Source of the DNA: Certhia americana
Taxonomy: Eukaryota; Chordata; Aves; Passeriformes; Certhiidae
Reading direction: 5' to 3'
Length of the DNA stretch: 64,000 bases
Assembly (NCBI GenBank): GCA_018697195.1
Contig: JAGMWU010000028.1
Coordinates: 5,284,685 to 5,348,684 of the forward strand
Position numbers and translations under genes: made by a program. The stretch's first letter is position 1, and every line of letters begins with the position of its first letter. Shown here piece after piece: positions 32,766 to 42,249 of the stretch. The notes beneath the pieces were generated by a model. It was not told the DNA's origin and did not search any database. It was given only the letters and a program-made list of their open reading frames with translations.

Positions 32766-35594
32766 TTAGGACGCCCCACGGACAATGATCATGACCAGAT
32801 AGTCGTCCTCTGATTTGGCCAACGCCTTGGCCGTGGAGTCCAGGAACTGCTGGGAGAAATCGCAGGGTGGAAAGGCGTGCAGGACCCCGCTGTTCTCCTT
32901 GTCTTTGTTCCCCCCCACAGGGAGGCTGATCACCCCAGCTGCCTGCTTTTGCTTTAGGTAGGACACCAGATTCCTGAGCGGCCTCTGCGTGGAGGTGGTG
33001 GCGGCCTCGGCAGCCCCGGCTGCGGAGCGGTTGTCTGAGGCGCCGGGCACGGCCAGAAGGATGGCGTATCCATTGGGACCCGCCACCTTGATGCGCCGGT
33101 TGACCTCGTCCAACTTGGGCTGGTCCAGACGGAGACGTTGGGTGATCTTGAGCTGAGCCACTTTCCCCCCAGTTGCTCCCTCCACGAGGAGGCTGCTGGC
33201 GACTCCGAGGTCCCCCTGGAGCAGGTGCATGTTGGACGGGAAGTTGCTGTTCTTCAGCAGAAGCATCCCCTGCCAAGCCAGGCACAGCTTGGGCGCCGCC
33301 CCAGCCTGCGCTGCTCCGTCCTGCTGCTGTTTCTGGGGAGGAGGTTTGAGCCGGGACCCTCCGCCACCTCCCTCCGCCGCCCGCTCGTCCTTTTTGGCCG
33401 GACTTTTGCACTCCAGGGCGGCGGGGGCCGCGCGATGCTTGCGCTCCCGCTCTGCGGAATTCTTGCGGTCGCGCTTTTCGTTCTGCCCCCGCTCCAGGCT
33501 GCCCCGGCGGGACTCCCGGATAGGGGAAGGTCGCTCCAAGAGGAGCAAGCGGGATGAGCGCTCAGGGTCGCTACCGTAACGCTCCCGGCCTCCGAGGAGC
33601 TCGGGGCTGCGGTCCGGGGGAGAGGTTGTGGCCAAGCAGTGGCGCTTTCGGGAGGAAGAGGAGCGCTCGCTGTCAGGGGAACGCTCCAAGTGCCGGCCTC
33701 CATCCTCCGCCAGTCTCCGTTTCCTAGGCTGATCCCTACTGCTACTGCTCAGCTCCCTCTCCCCGCGGTCCCGCTCCAAGGACCACCCATCCCGGCGGCG
33801 CTCCAGGCTTTCCAGCGGGTCATAGGCAGCTGCCCGATTACTCCGGTCCCGCACAGGGGGTGGTGGGGGCACCCACTCTGTCTCGGGATAAAGGTCTCTG
33901 TCCCGGTCTCTATAGAGCAACGGTGGCGTCCTGTCCCGGGCCCCCCGGAGAGGGTCAGGGGGGGCTCCCCGGTGAGCCCCAAAAGCAGCCGCCTCCGCCA
34001 CAAGCTCGTAATGAGCCGGGGGCGGCAAGGGCAGGGGCTGCAGGTAGGGCTGCTGGTACCGATGCTCTGTGTCGGCAAAGTCTACGCGGAGCCGGCGATC
34101 CGGCCCCCCCAAGGGGAACCCCCGCATGTGGGTGCAGGCTGCCTGCGCCGCGTCCAGGCTCTCGTACTGGATATAGGCCCAGGAATCCCCTTTGCGGTAA
34201 TCGATCGTGCGAATGGTGCCAAAACGATCAAACTCCCTGGCCAGGGCGGCCAGGGGCACCCAGGGCCCCAGGCCGCCCACCCAGAGCCGGGTGGTCGGGG
34301 TGGCTTTCCCGTACCCGATCTTGATGGGGTTGCGCAGCAGCACCTTCCCTGACATGGCCAGCTTGGCCCGGTGCGCCATGTCCAGATTCTCAAACTTAAG
34401 AAACCCATAGGTGCTGGTCTGCCCACGCCCCGGCCTCTTGATGTCCACCTCAGTGATGACCCCAAAACGGTCAAACGCTCGCCGCAAGTCCGACTCGCTC
34501 ACGGTGATGTCCAGGTTGCCCAGGAACAGCGTGCGGTTGGCTCTCTGGTCATCCTCAGGGCTGATCTCCTCCTCGGCGGCCGCTCCAGCACCTCCTCCTC
34601 CTCCTCCACGGAATCCCCCGGCCGCCGCCACGCCGGCCACCCGCTCCAGCCCGTAGGCCGGCCGCACCCGCGCCTCGTAGAAGCTGCCGTAGTCCCGCTC
34701 CCTCTCCAGCTCCCTCGGCAGCGGCGGCGGCGGCGGCAGCCGGCCCAGGGCGAGCTGCTGCAGCCGGTAGTCCCGGTATCCCAAAGCTCCGCCGCTGCCC
34801 GCGGGGGACAGCGCCCGCTGCGCAGCCCCGGCCGGCGGGTGCCGCACGGCCGCCGCCACCGCCCCGACCGCCGCCGTGCCGTAGGGAGACTCCTTGTCCA
34901 GCAGCGCCGGGGAGCGGCTGCTGCGGCGGCGGCCGCTGCCCCCGCCGACATAGACGGCCTCGATCTTCAGCGGGCGGTCGTAGAGCACGAGGCGGCCGCG
35001 GGCGTGCTTGGCGGCGCGCGCGTCCTCGGGCCGGCGGAAGTTGACGAAGGCCACGCGCTCGTCGGCGGCGCCGGCCCCGGGCGGCAGCCGGCTGATCTTG
35101 ACGCTCACGTCGCCGAAGCGCTTGAACTCGTGGAAAAGCCCGTCCTCCACCGCCTCGTCGCTCAGCGCCGAGCCCAGCTCGCTGATCTTCAGCGTCTTGT
35201 ACTCGCCGCCGCCCGGCTCCGACGAGGAGGAGGAGGAGGAGGCGGCGGCGGCGGCCGCCCGCGATTCGCCGCCGCGGCTGCTGCTGCTCCGCGACGCCTC
35301 CGCGGTTTTACCGCTGTAGCCGTGCCGGCCCCCGCCGCCCGCGGCCGCCGCCGAACCGGTCTCGTACTCGCGGCTGCCGGCGCGGCCGCCCTTGTCCGCG
35401 TGGGCGCCGCGCCGGCCGCTCCCGCTGTTGCTCTCGCCGGACGCCGCCGCCGCTTTCCCGCCGTTGGAGCCGCCGCCTCCGCCGGACGAGCCGCTCGGCT
35501 TCTTGCTGCCGCGCGAGGAGGAGGAGGAGGAGGCCGAGTCCTCGCCGCCCCGGGAGCGCTTGGCCTTGGCGGGCGAGCGCTCCTTGCCCTTCAT
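32766..35594 (-). CDS. RBM15: RBM15 (SPEN-family RNA-binding protein, m6A writer adaptor)
   Basis: RBM15 is a nuclear protein that recruits the METTL3-METTL14-WTAP m6A complex to RNA, including Xist in mammals, and acts in splicing, export and haematopoiesis. The start chosen (35594) gives 942 residues beginning MKGKERSPAKAKRSRGGEDS, in a strong context (gccgccATGa); an in-frame ATG at 35729 would add 45 residues unlike the human extension. Seen: Ser/Gly/Ala-rich N-terminus; RRM1 at about 132-217; RRM2 at about 354-430 (RTLFLGNLDI, TYGFLKF); RRM3 at about 434-508 (RLWVGGLG, WAYIQY); an Arg/Ser/Asp/Glu-rich linker with basic clusters such as RKRR; and a SPOC domain at about 768-940. The protein ends VMIIVRGAS, matching my memory of the shorter human isoform. 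The whole frame is one uninterrupted exon. Ala, Ser and Gly runs are longer than remembered for human. Convergent with SLC16A4. Confidence 0.97.
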   Translation of the reverse strand: MKGKERSPAKAKRSRGGEDSASSSSSSRGSKKPSGSSGGGGGSNGGKAAAASGESNSGSGRRGAHADKGGRAGSREYETGSAAAAGGGGRHGYSGKTAEASRSSSSRGGESRAAAAAASSSSSSSEPGGGEYKTLKISELGSALSDEAVEDGLFHEFKRFGDVSVKISRLPPGAGAADERVAFVNFRRPEDARAAKHARGRLVLYDRPLKIEAVYVGGGSGRRRSSRSPALLDKESPYGTAAVGAVAAAVRHPPAGAAQRALSPAGSGGALGYRDYRLQQLALGRLPPPPPLPRELERERDYGSFYEARVRPAYGLERVAGVAAAGGFRGGGGGGAGAAAEEEISPEDDQRANRTLFLGNLDITVSESDLRRAFDRFGVITEVDIKRPGRGQTSTYGFLKFENLDMAHRAKLAMSGKVLLRNPIKIGYGKATPTTRLWVGGLGPWVPLAALAREFDRFGTIRTIDYRKGDSWAYIQYESLDAAQAACTHMRGFPLGGPDRRLRVDFADTEHRYQQPYLQPLPLPPPAHYELVAEAAAFGAHRGAPPDPLRGARDRTPPLLYRDRDRDLYPETEWVPPPPPVRDRSNRAAAYDPLESLERRRDGWSLERDRGERELSSSSRDQPRKRRLAEDGGRHLERSPDSERSSSSRKRHCLATTSPPDRSPELLGGRERYGSDPERSSRLLLLERPSPIRESRRGSLERGQNEKRDRKNSAERERKHRAAPAALECKSPAKKDERAAEGGGGGSRLKPPPQKQQQDGAAQAGAAPKLCLAWQGMLLLKNSNFPSNMHLLQGDLGVASSLLVEGATGGKVAQLKITQRLRLDQPKLDEVNRRIKVAGPNGYAILLAVPGASDNRSAAGAAEAATTSTQRPLRNLVSYLKQKQAAGVISLPVGGNKDKENSGVLHAFPPCDFSQQFLDSTAKALAKSEDDYLVMIIVRGAS

Positions 35595-35698
35595 GGCGGC
35601 GGCGGCCGCGCTCCCGCCGGGCCTCCCCGACCGCCCGCTCACGCACCCGCCGCCATCTTGGGAGCCGCGCCGGCAGCGCGCACCGCCCCCCCGCGCCC

Positions 35699-36337
35699 AT
35701 TGGCTGCCCGGGGCGGTGCCCTTGCCCATTGGCTGCCGCCAGCGGGGCGCCCCGCCTACCTGGTGGCGCTGCGCGTTCTCATTGGTCCGCTGCGCTGTCG
35801 GTCTGCCAGCCAGCCCCGTGCTCCCGCGGGGGGGGCGGGAATTGCCGCCGTCGCGCGCCTCCCAGCACCGCTCGCTTATTGGGCAGTTAAAAAGGGCGCG
35901 GCGATCTGATTGGACGGTTCAACCTGTCAATCGTGGCAGTTCAACCATGGGAGAATTTTCTCTGCCCATTGGACACTGGGCCGAACCTACCTCCGCCTTT
36001 TGATTGGCTCTCCTACCTGCCAGTTACAAAAATCGGTCTGCGGCCCCACCCAGCCCTTTGCCATTGGCTCTCTCGCGTAGATGTGAGTTCCCGTCGTGCC
36101 CCTCAAAATCTCGCGAGTTTCTCTGTCCCTGCCCCCTTTCCTCATTGGCCAACCCATGGCGCTGTTCTGATTGGCTGGTCCCTGCGCCGCTCACTCAGGA
36201 GTGCTCCCTGCCCCCCAACTCCACTCCCGGTTTATCATTGGGTGAGAAAATGTCCCTAGGCGTCTGATTGGGTGCAGAGGGCAGAGGGTTGATTGGTTAG
36301 GACTAAAGTCAATCAGAGTTGTTCTCGCTCCGATTGG
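35699..36337 (-). promoter_or_regulatory. RBM15: Array of fourteen CCAAT boxes upstream of RBM15
   Basis: ATTGG on the plus strand (CCAAT on the RBM15 sense strand) occurs at 35699, 35728, 35781, 35878, 35909, 35968, 36003, 36063, 36144, 36170, 36237, 36267, 36292 and 36333. No exact CCAAT was seen in the opposite orientation in this interval. Several carry the extended NF-Y form (ctgattggct at 36168; tgattgg at 35908, 36266 and 36291). Spacings cluster near 30 and 60 bases. A TCTCGCGAG element at 36109-36117 lies among them. NF-Y binding is inferred from the motif. Confidence 0.85.
36109..36117. promoter_or_regulatory. TCTCGCGAG promoter element
   Basis: Nine of ten bases of the TCTCGCGAGA palindrome known from vertebrate housekeeping promoters (bound by Kaiso/ZBTB33 and others). 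A half-like copy (tctctcgcgtag) lies about 40 bases away at 36069. Confidence 0.55.
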
Positions 36338-36519
36338 TTGGCGCAGGAGGCGGGGCGGTCCCCGGCAGAGCTCGCGGTGCGGCGGCGCCTGAGGGCTCAG
36401 AGCGCGGCTGGCTGTGGTGCGGAGCGGAGCTGCGGGAGTGCTCCCTCTCCCTCCCCTCAGCGCGCCAGTGCGCCCGCCGGGCTGTGCTGAAGCCACCGCG
36501 AGCGGAGAGGAGAAATCTT

Positions 36520-37165
36520 GGCTGCATTCGATGCCTGTCTCAGCCTTTCCCTGTTTCCTTGTGCGTGTCCACAGCAGGAAATGCAGGGAAGCGCTCCCCG
36601 CGGCTGCGGGATCCCCGCAGCTCTGGGGCTCCCCAGAGCCGGGCCCGCGCTGCTCTGCCGGGTTTGGAACCCTGAGTAGCTGCAGGGGCTGTCTCGGGCA
36701 CGGTCACGCCTTGCTCGGGGCCGCCAAACCCCTTTAAATATTTCCCGTATAAAGCTTCACATCACACTGCTTGTCCTGATACATTCTTGCTTTCACCCCC
36801 GGTCCCGTGTTTCCGTGGAGAGTTGGAGCTCGGAGGTTCTCGGAGATGGAGAAGAGGTTTGGGTTCGGTCTGAGGTGAAGGAGCCTTCACGGTCTCGGGG
36901 TCAGGGAATCCCAACTCCCATGGAGCAGGAACGCCTTTAATCCCTTTATTTTGTGAGGATCCCTCTCTAATCCCTGTATTTTGTGAGGATCCTGCTGCCG
37001 CCTGGGCCCCTGGGTGCTTCCTTCTCTTTCTCCTGCTCTGCTCTGCCTATGGGAAATGTAGATGGGAGAAAGAAAAATTCAAAGGGGGAGAAAAGTGGGG
37101 CAGGGCTGGGTCCCACAACCCTGCTGGTACTGCTGCTCCTGCATCCTACGATCCCATAAATCATC
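36520..37165. other. Right flank of RBM15 promoter, no gene seen
   Basis: Transition from the CpG island to ordinary sequence. It has a short duplication of 'aatccctttattttgtgagg' with a second, slightly changed copy about 30 bases on (around 36938-36990). No exon was recognised. Confidence 0.5.
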
Positions 37166-37860
37166 CCCCTAAACCCTAATTTCCGCCAATAAAACCATAA
37201 TGTCAACACCCAAATTCCAATTTCAGCCTCGACACTCCAATTTCACAACCAAATCCCAGGTGGATTCCCCCAAACCCCAGTTTTGCACTCCAAACCCTCA
37301 TTTCAGCCCCTCCAAGCCCTTATTTCTCCACCCAAATCCGAAATTCATCCCCCAAGCTTTAATTTCCCCGCCTAAGCTCCAATTTCACACCCCAACCCCA
37401 ATATCTTCTCTCCAAACCCTAATATCACCCCCTCCTATTCCATTCTTCAAACCCCAGTTTCATACTCCAACTACTCATTTCACTCCCTAAATCCTAATTT
37501 CATCCCCTGTAACCTAATTTCACCCACCAAACCCTCACTCCATTCTCCCAAATCCTAATTCTGACATCCCAAATCCCAATTTCTTCCCCCAAGCATGAAT
37601 TTCACTCCACCAGATCCTGATTTTATGTCCTAAACCCCTATTTTCACCCCCCTAAACACTAATTTCATGCTATCAAACACTAATTTCACCCCCTCAAACC
37701 CCAGTTTTACCTCTCAAACCTCAATTTCACCCTCCAATCTCTGATACCATTCCACAAACCCCGATTTCACTCTCCAAACTCTTAGCTTCACCTTCTAAAC
37801 CCCAATTTGATTCCCCCCTCCACCTCCCAATTTCACCCTCCCGATTTTAATTTTCACCCC
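37165..37860. repeat. Degenerate 18-21 bp minisatellite, CCAAACCCTAATTTCACC type
   Basis: About 35 imperfect tandem units alternating a C/A-rich half (ccccaaaccct) with 'aatttca'. Unit length drifts between about 17 and 22 bases. Some units contain 'aaccctaa', giving a superficial telomere likeness. Stops are scattered in all frames. Confidence 0.9.
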
Positions 37861-38239
37861 TCAGGGCTAAGTGGAGAATTATCCAGTCGTTCTTCTCTAA
37901 CCACAGAGAAATCCAGCAGTTCCTGAGGAGGAATTCCCCGGAACTACACTGGAGTGGGAAGGATTCTGTGGAAACCCGCGATGCTCCGGCTCCTCTGAGC
38001 CGTGTTTGACAATGTGGCTGCAAATCAGGAGAGCAGGAGGCACAACTGGGTGCAGTGCCCTCCCGTCTCTGTGTCACCCCAGGGAAATCCAATCTCTCCC
38101 GGGAGTTAATCCAGCCCAGGGAGGATGGAATTGGATTGTTTTAGCAGCGGCCATTAGGCTGAGCCTGTCCCTGTCCTGTTGTCTTCTGGCACAGGGACAG
38201 AAGCTCCTGAAGTCGTGGGAGGGTTTCAGTGGTGGGTAA

Positions 38240-39205
38240 GTGGCTGATTGTGAAATCATTCAAGGCTGGAAAAGCCTTCCAAGGCCATCGAGTACAACCT
38301 GTGCCCACCTTGTCACCAGCCCAGAGCACTGAGCACCACGTCCAGGTGTTCCCTGAACACTCCAGGGATGGGCACTCCAAACCTCCATGGGCAGTTCCAA
38401 GGCCTGACCACCTTTTCCACGAGGAAATTCTTCCTGGTGTCCACCCTGAGCCACCCCTGGCACAGCCTGAGGCTGTTCCCTCTCCTCCTGTCCCTGTTCC
38501 CTGGGATGAGATCCCAAATCCCCCCCAGCTGTCCTCTCCTGTCAGGGAGTTGTGCAGAGTCAGAAATTTCCCCTGAGCCTCCTTTTCTCCAGGCTGAGCT
38601 CCTTTCCCAGCTCCCTCAGCTGCTCCTGGGGCTCCAGACCCTTCCCCAGCTCCGTTCCCTGGACATGCTCCAGCCCCTCAGTTTCCTTCCTGTCATGAGA
38701 AACCCAAAAGTGAGCCCAGGACTGGAGGTGTGGCCTCAGCAGTGCCAAGAACAGAGGGACAATCGCTGCCCTGGGCCTGCTGGACACTGCTCCTGATCCA
38801 AGCCAGGTGCCTTTGGCCTTGCTGCCCCCTGGGCACACCTGAGCTCGTGTCCAGCCACTGTCACCAGCATCCCCAGGTCCTTTTCCAGCTTTCCAGCCAC
38901 TCTGCCCCTGGCCTGGAGCGTTCCATGGGGATGTTGTGACCCAAGGGCAGGATCCAGCATTTGGCCTTGTTGACCCTCACACCGTTGGCCTCAGCCCATG
39001 GATCCAACCTCCCACTTTCCTCTGCAGAGCCTTCCTGCCCTCCAGCACATCCACAGACTCATTCAACTTGGTGTTGTCTATGAACTGAAAAGGGTGCCCT
39101 TGACCCCCTTATCCAGACCATGGATAAAGGGATTAAATGGGACCAGCCCCAATCCTGAGGCCTGGGGAACCCCAGTAGTGAGTGGCTGCAAGTGGATGTT
39201 GAACA
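38240..39205 (-). mobile_element. CR1 LINE, long minus-orientation copy
   Basis: The longest CR1 here, about 960 bases. From the left it reads as reverse 3' end (ctggaaaagccttccaaggc), 'gcactgagcaccacgtccag', 'ccctcctgtccctgttccct'-like text, then more internal CR1 sequence ('gttgaccctcacaccgttgg', 'cctggggaaccccagtagtg'). Open frames are broken, so it is a dead copy. Confidence 0.9.
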
Positions 39206-39705
39206 CAGGATCCCAGACTGCTTTGGAAAGGACCTTCAAGCCCATCCAGTGCCATGCCCTGCCATAGGCAGGGACAACTTCCACCAGCCCAGAGTGCTCC
39301 AAACCCCATCCAACCTGGCCTTGGACATTTCCAAGGATCCAGGGGCAGCCCCAGCTGCTCTGGGCACCCTGTGCCAGGGCCTGTCCACCCTCATAGGGAT
39401 GAAACCCTTCCCAATATTCCATCTAACCTTGCCCTCTGGCAGTGGAAGGCCATTCCCTCTTATGCTGTCCTAATAGGCCCTTGTCCCCAGTCCCTCTCCA
39501 GCTCTCCTGAAGTCCCTTTAGTCCCTGGAGGGGGCTCTAAGGTCTCTGCAGAGCTTTCTCCAGGCTGAGCATTCCCAGCTCTCTCAGCCTGGCTCCGTAG
39601 TGGAGATGCTGCAGTTCCCTCAACAACTTCATGGCCTCCTCTGGACTCACTCCAACAATTCCACATCCTAATGGTGGGGGCAGCAGAACTGGATGCACCA
39701 TGATA
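39206..39705 (-). mobile_element. CR1 LINE 3' end, minus orientation
   Basis: A second CR1 directly abutting or inserted after the previous one: 'ctttggaaaggaccttcaag', 'cagctgctctgggcaccctg', 'tgccagggcctgtccaccct', 'ctctcagcctggctccgtag'. The join is at about 39206. Confidence 0.88.
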
Positions 39706-40264
39706 TTTAAGTACAGGCCTTGGAGTGACAGGAATTGTGTTTGGAACATAACAGCGAGTTTCTGAAACTGAGATTCTTCTGTGGAACAACCTGAACCCAG
39801 CAGGCGTTTCAGAGCCAGACCTGCAGTGATTTGGGAGCTCGGTGTGTGTGGATGATCATCGGGAAGCTGAGGGAGACAGGTGCGGTTGGGTGGATGTGGT
39901 CAGACGAAGTGACACGAGGTGTGTGGGAGGAGCCGTGGCTGATCTGTGGATCTGTCACACGGGCTTGTCCCAGCTGCTGCTCCTGGCTGGATCCAGCTGC
40001 TTCCTGTGGAGACACAGCTAAAGCTCAGGCATGATGCTTTCCCTCTGGAAAAGTTGTTATTCTGTCAAGATGGTACTGTTTTACAGCAATTCCAGAGCTG
40101 CTAGAAAGGGTTTTGGAGGCCAGGTTGGAGTTGACTGAGGAATGAGACCCAGCATGTTTTAGGGAGCAGAATATCCCAGGATACAATTAGAAAGTATAGC
40201 TGCAGTCTGGATCAGATGCCCCCACATCCCATGCAGAGATCCCTCCCCTCCAGCTCCTCTCTTG

Positions 40265-40375
40265 GTTTGGCTTGGGGGGACCTTAAAGCTCATCTCCTTC
40301 CACCCCACCTTGCCCTGCTGTGGGCAGGGGCACCTTCCACTAGCCCAGCTTGCTCAGAGGAGCTAAGGAATCCCT
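40265..40375 (-). mobile_element. CR1 LINE fragment, minus orientation
   Basis: Short piece with 'ttggggggaccttaaagctc', 'ctgctgtgggcaggggcacc' and 'ttccactagcccagcttgct', the reverse CR1 tail order. Confidence 0.7.
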
Positions 40376-40399
40376 CAATGAGGTGAGAGAAGAGTGCAC

Positions 40400-41440
40400 A
40401 GAAAACTGTAATGTGCCATATTCCAGCTTCATCTGAAATTTTTTAGTTACAGCTGGTAAAACCTGGCAGAGTTCCAAGGCTAGAGAGGAAATGCATCACT
40501 TGTTAAAGTGATAGAGACTTCTGTCTCCAAGGTCCTCTCCTTTCCCCAATGGTACCTGGGGTTGGGAGAGAAAGACAGGGATTAAAATTCCTCAGCAGAT
40601 GAGTCACAGGCTAAAAGACACCTTGGGGAGGAGCACTGGGCCACATCACCACAGGAACGGGCCCTTCTGATAGACATTTAATCTGATTTCACTCCTGAAC
40701 TGCTCCTTCCAAGGGGAGACTTCTCCTCCTGGATTTTTCCACCTCCACATCAGCTGCTGGTGATGTGGATCTCTGTGGATCTGTACGGATCTCTGTTCAG
40801 TAGTGCTGGTGTGTTTTGGAGCAGGTTTGGTGCTGGGAAAAGGCAGCGCAGCACCGGGAAGGAGGTCTGGAGAGGATCACGTTTGTCAGACCATGAAAAA
40901 TGATCTGGCACAAGCAGGAATCTTCCCCTGGGCCCAGGCTGGAGAAGGAGCGCTGTGCTCTGCTCTGCCTGTGCTTAGATAAAAGTGTATGAATAATTCA
41001 GGTGCCAGATGGCCCTTGAGCCCCTGGCCTAGATCTAAACATCTAATTACAGCTGGTGTCCCTGGGACTTGGGCATCTGAGTCCCTCTGCGGAGCTGGGC
41101 TCATCCCGCAGGATACTTGGGTGTTGCAGAACCACAGAAACTGGCCATTCCCTGCAAAAAAACCCCAAAACATTATCTTGGGGCTTAACTGTGTGTTTTC
41201 CTTTCCAAACCCAGCTGGAGCAGAGGAGCAGGTGTGTCTGATGGAGGAGGAGATGCAGTGGGCTCCTTGGACGGATTCCAGAGCTCCCACTCCAATCCCA
41301 CTGATCCAGGCAGGCTTGCTAGCACCTCTGCTGGGGAGGCATTTCCCTGTTTGCAGCTCTGCATTCAGACGAGCTGCAGAGATGTGCTCGTATCCCAGCT
41401 GGCTGTTGGAGACATGGAAATCCATTAGCTCCACTTAGGC
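40400..41440. other. Noncoding stretch, nothing identified
   Basis: Unique-looking DNA without recognisable exons or clear repeats. The open frames are short and overlap on both strands. Confidence 0.45.
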
Positions 41441-41444
41441 GAGG

Positions 41445-42065
41445 CCACAAGAGCCCTCCCGGGAGCGGAGCTGCCACGCTCTCCGACCCGGAGCCGAGGC
41501 GAAGCTTTCCCTGGAATGGTGGCTGCGATCCCCGCAGTGGCCCGGACCTCGCCTTGGCCAGCGGAAAAGAACCTGGAGAACATCCACGCTGCGGGATGCC
41601 GGGGAGGTTTGGCAGCGAGCAGGGAGGCGGCACCTCGAGGAAAGACGGGAGGGAGCGGAATTCTCTCCCCTCCGCCGGGAAAGCGCTGCCCGGCGACGTG
41701 CGATGGAGAGACAGCTTCGGGGCTCCTCACCCCTGCTTGTGCCGTGCCCGGCTTAAACCTCTGCTAAAGACAAGCACGTGTTGCCGTCAGCTCTGCTCAG
41801 CATCGTCCCCGAGGGCTTTGGGGACGGCTTTGGGTCCCCAAGCAGCGGGTTCTGCGGAGCATCCTTAGCACCAGCAGCCCCTGACAGCCCGCGGCTCCCC
41901 TGCCCCGTACCCCCGGGGATGCCGGGGCTCTGCCCGCAGAGCAGGGAGAGCAGAGCAGGGCAGGCAGCCCCTGCCCGTCCCGCTGCCGGCAGAGGGCAAC
42001 GACAGCCCGTGAATTACCGGCTCTGATCCGGCCCTGTCGCCGCAGCCCAGCCCGAGACCCTCTGC
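41445..42065. promoter_or_regulatory. CpG-rich patch, possible orphan CpG island
   Basis: CpGs are visibly frequent (ggagccgaggcgaagc, ccggcgacgtgcgatgg, gcccgcggctcc), unlike the flanks. No coding exon or strong donor was recognised. It could be a lncRNA promoter or a distal regulatory island. Confidence 0.4.
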
Positions 42066-42119
42066 CCTGGCTCCTCACTCCTCTCCTCTCCTTCTTCTTC
42101 TCCATTTCGTCTCTTTTCC

Positions 42120-42245
42120 TCTGCTGCGTGGGGAGGGCTCGAGTTTAATAAGTAATGAAGGAATTTATGGAGCCATTAGCACGGTAATTGTTCGCTTTCC
42201 ACCTAATATTCAGAGATTAATGGAGAGGGAAGAATAAACCCCCAA
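42120..42245. other. AT-rich unique block, candidate conserved noncoding element
   Basis: A sharply bounded stretch with homeodomain-type TAAT/ATTA words (gtttaataagtaatgaagg, acggtaattgttcgc, gattaatgg) next to CpG-rich DNA. Texture alone suggests a conserved enhancer; conservation cannot be seen from one sequence. Confidence 0.25.
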
Positions 42246-42249
42246 AGTA

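Larger units (their letters stand above)
34600..36520. promoter_or_regulatory. RBM15: CpG island over RBM15 5' end
   Basis: CpG is visibly dense from the RRM1-coding part of RBM15, through the start codon, to about 36.5 kb. The right end (36345-36510) has a GC box (ggaggcggggcgg) and further CpGs and could serve a divergent plus-strand transcript, but no spliced exon could be drawn there. Confidence 0.75.

Noticed and set aside
34371..35909. 512-codon open frame on the plus strand opposite RBM15
   Set aside because: It is the antisense shadow of a GC-rich coding exon; the minus frame has clear RRM and SPOC domains while this one has Arg/Ala/Pro runs and no domain.
37165..37860. Interstitial telomere sequence
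   Set aside because: Only scattered units contain 'aaccctaa'; the period is 17-22 bp rather than 6 and the 'aatttca' half is constant.
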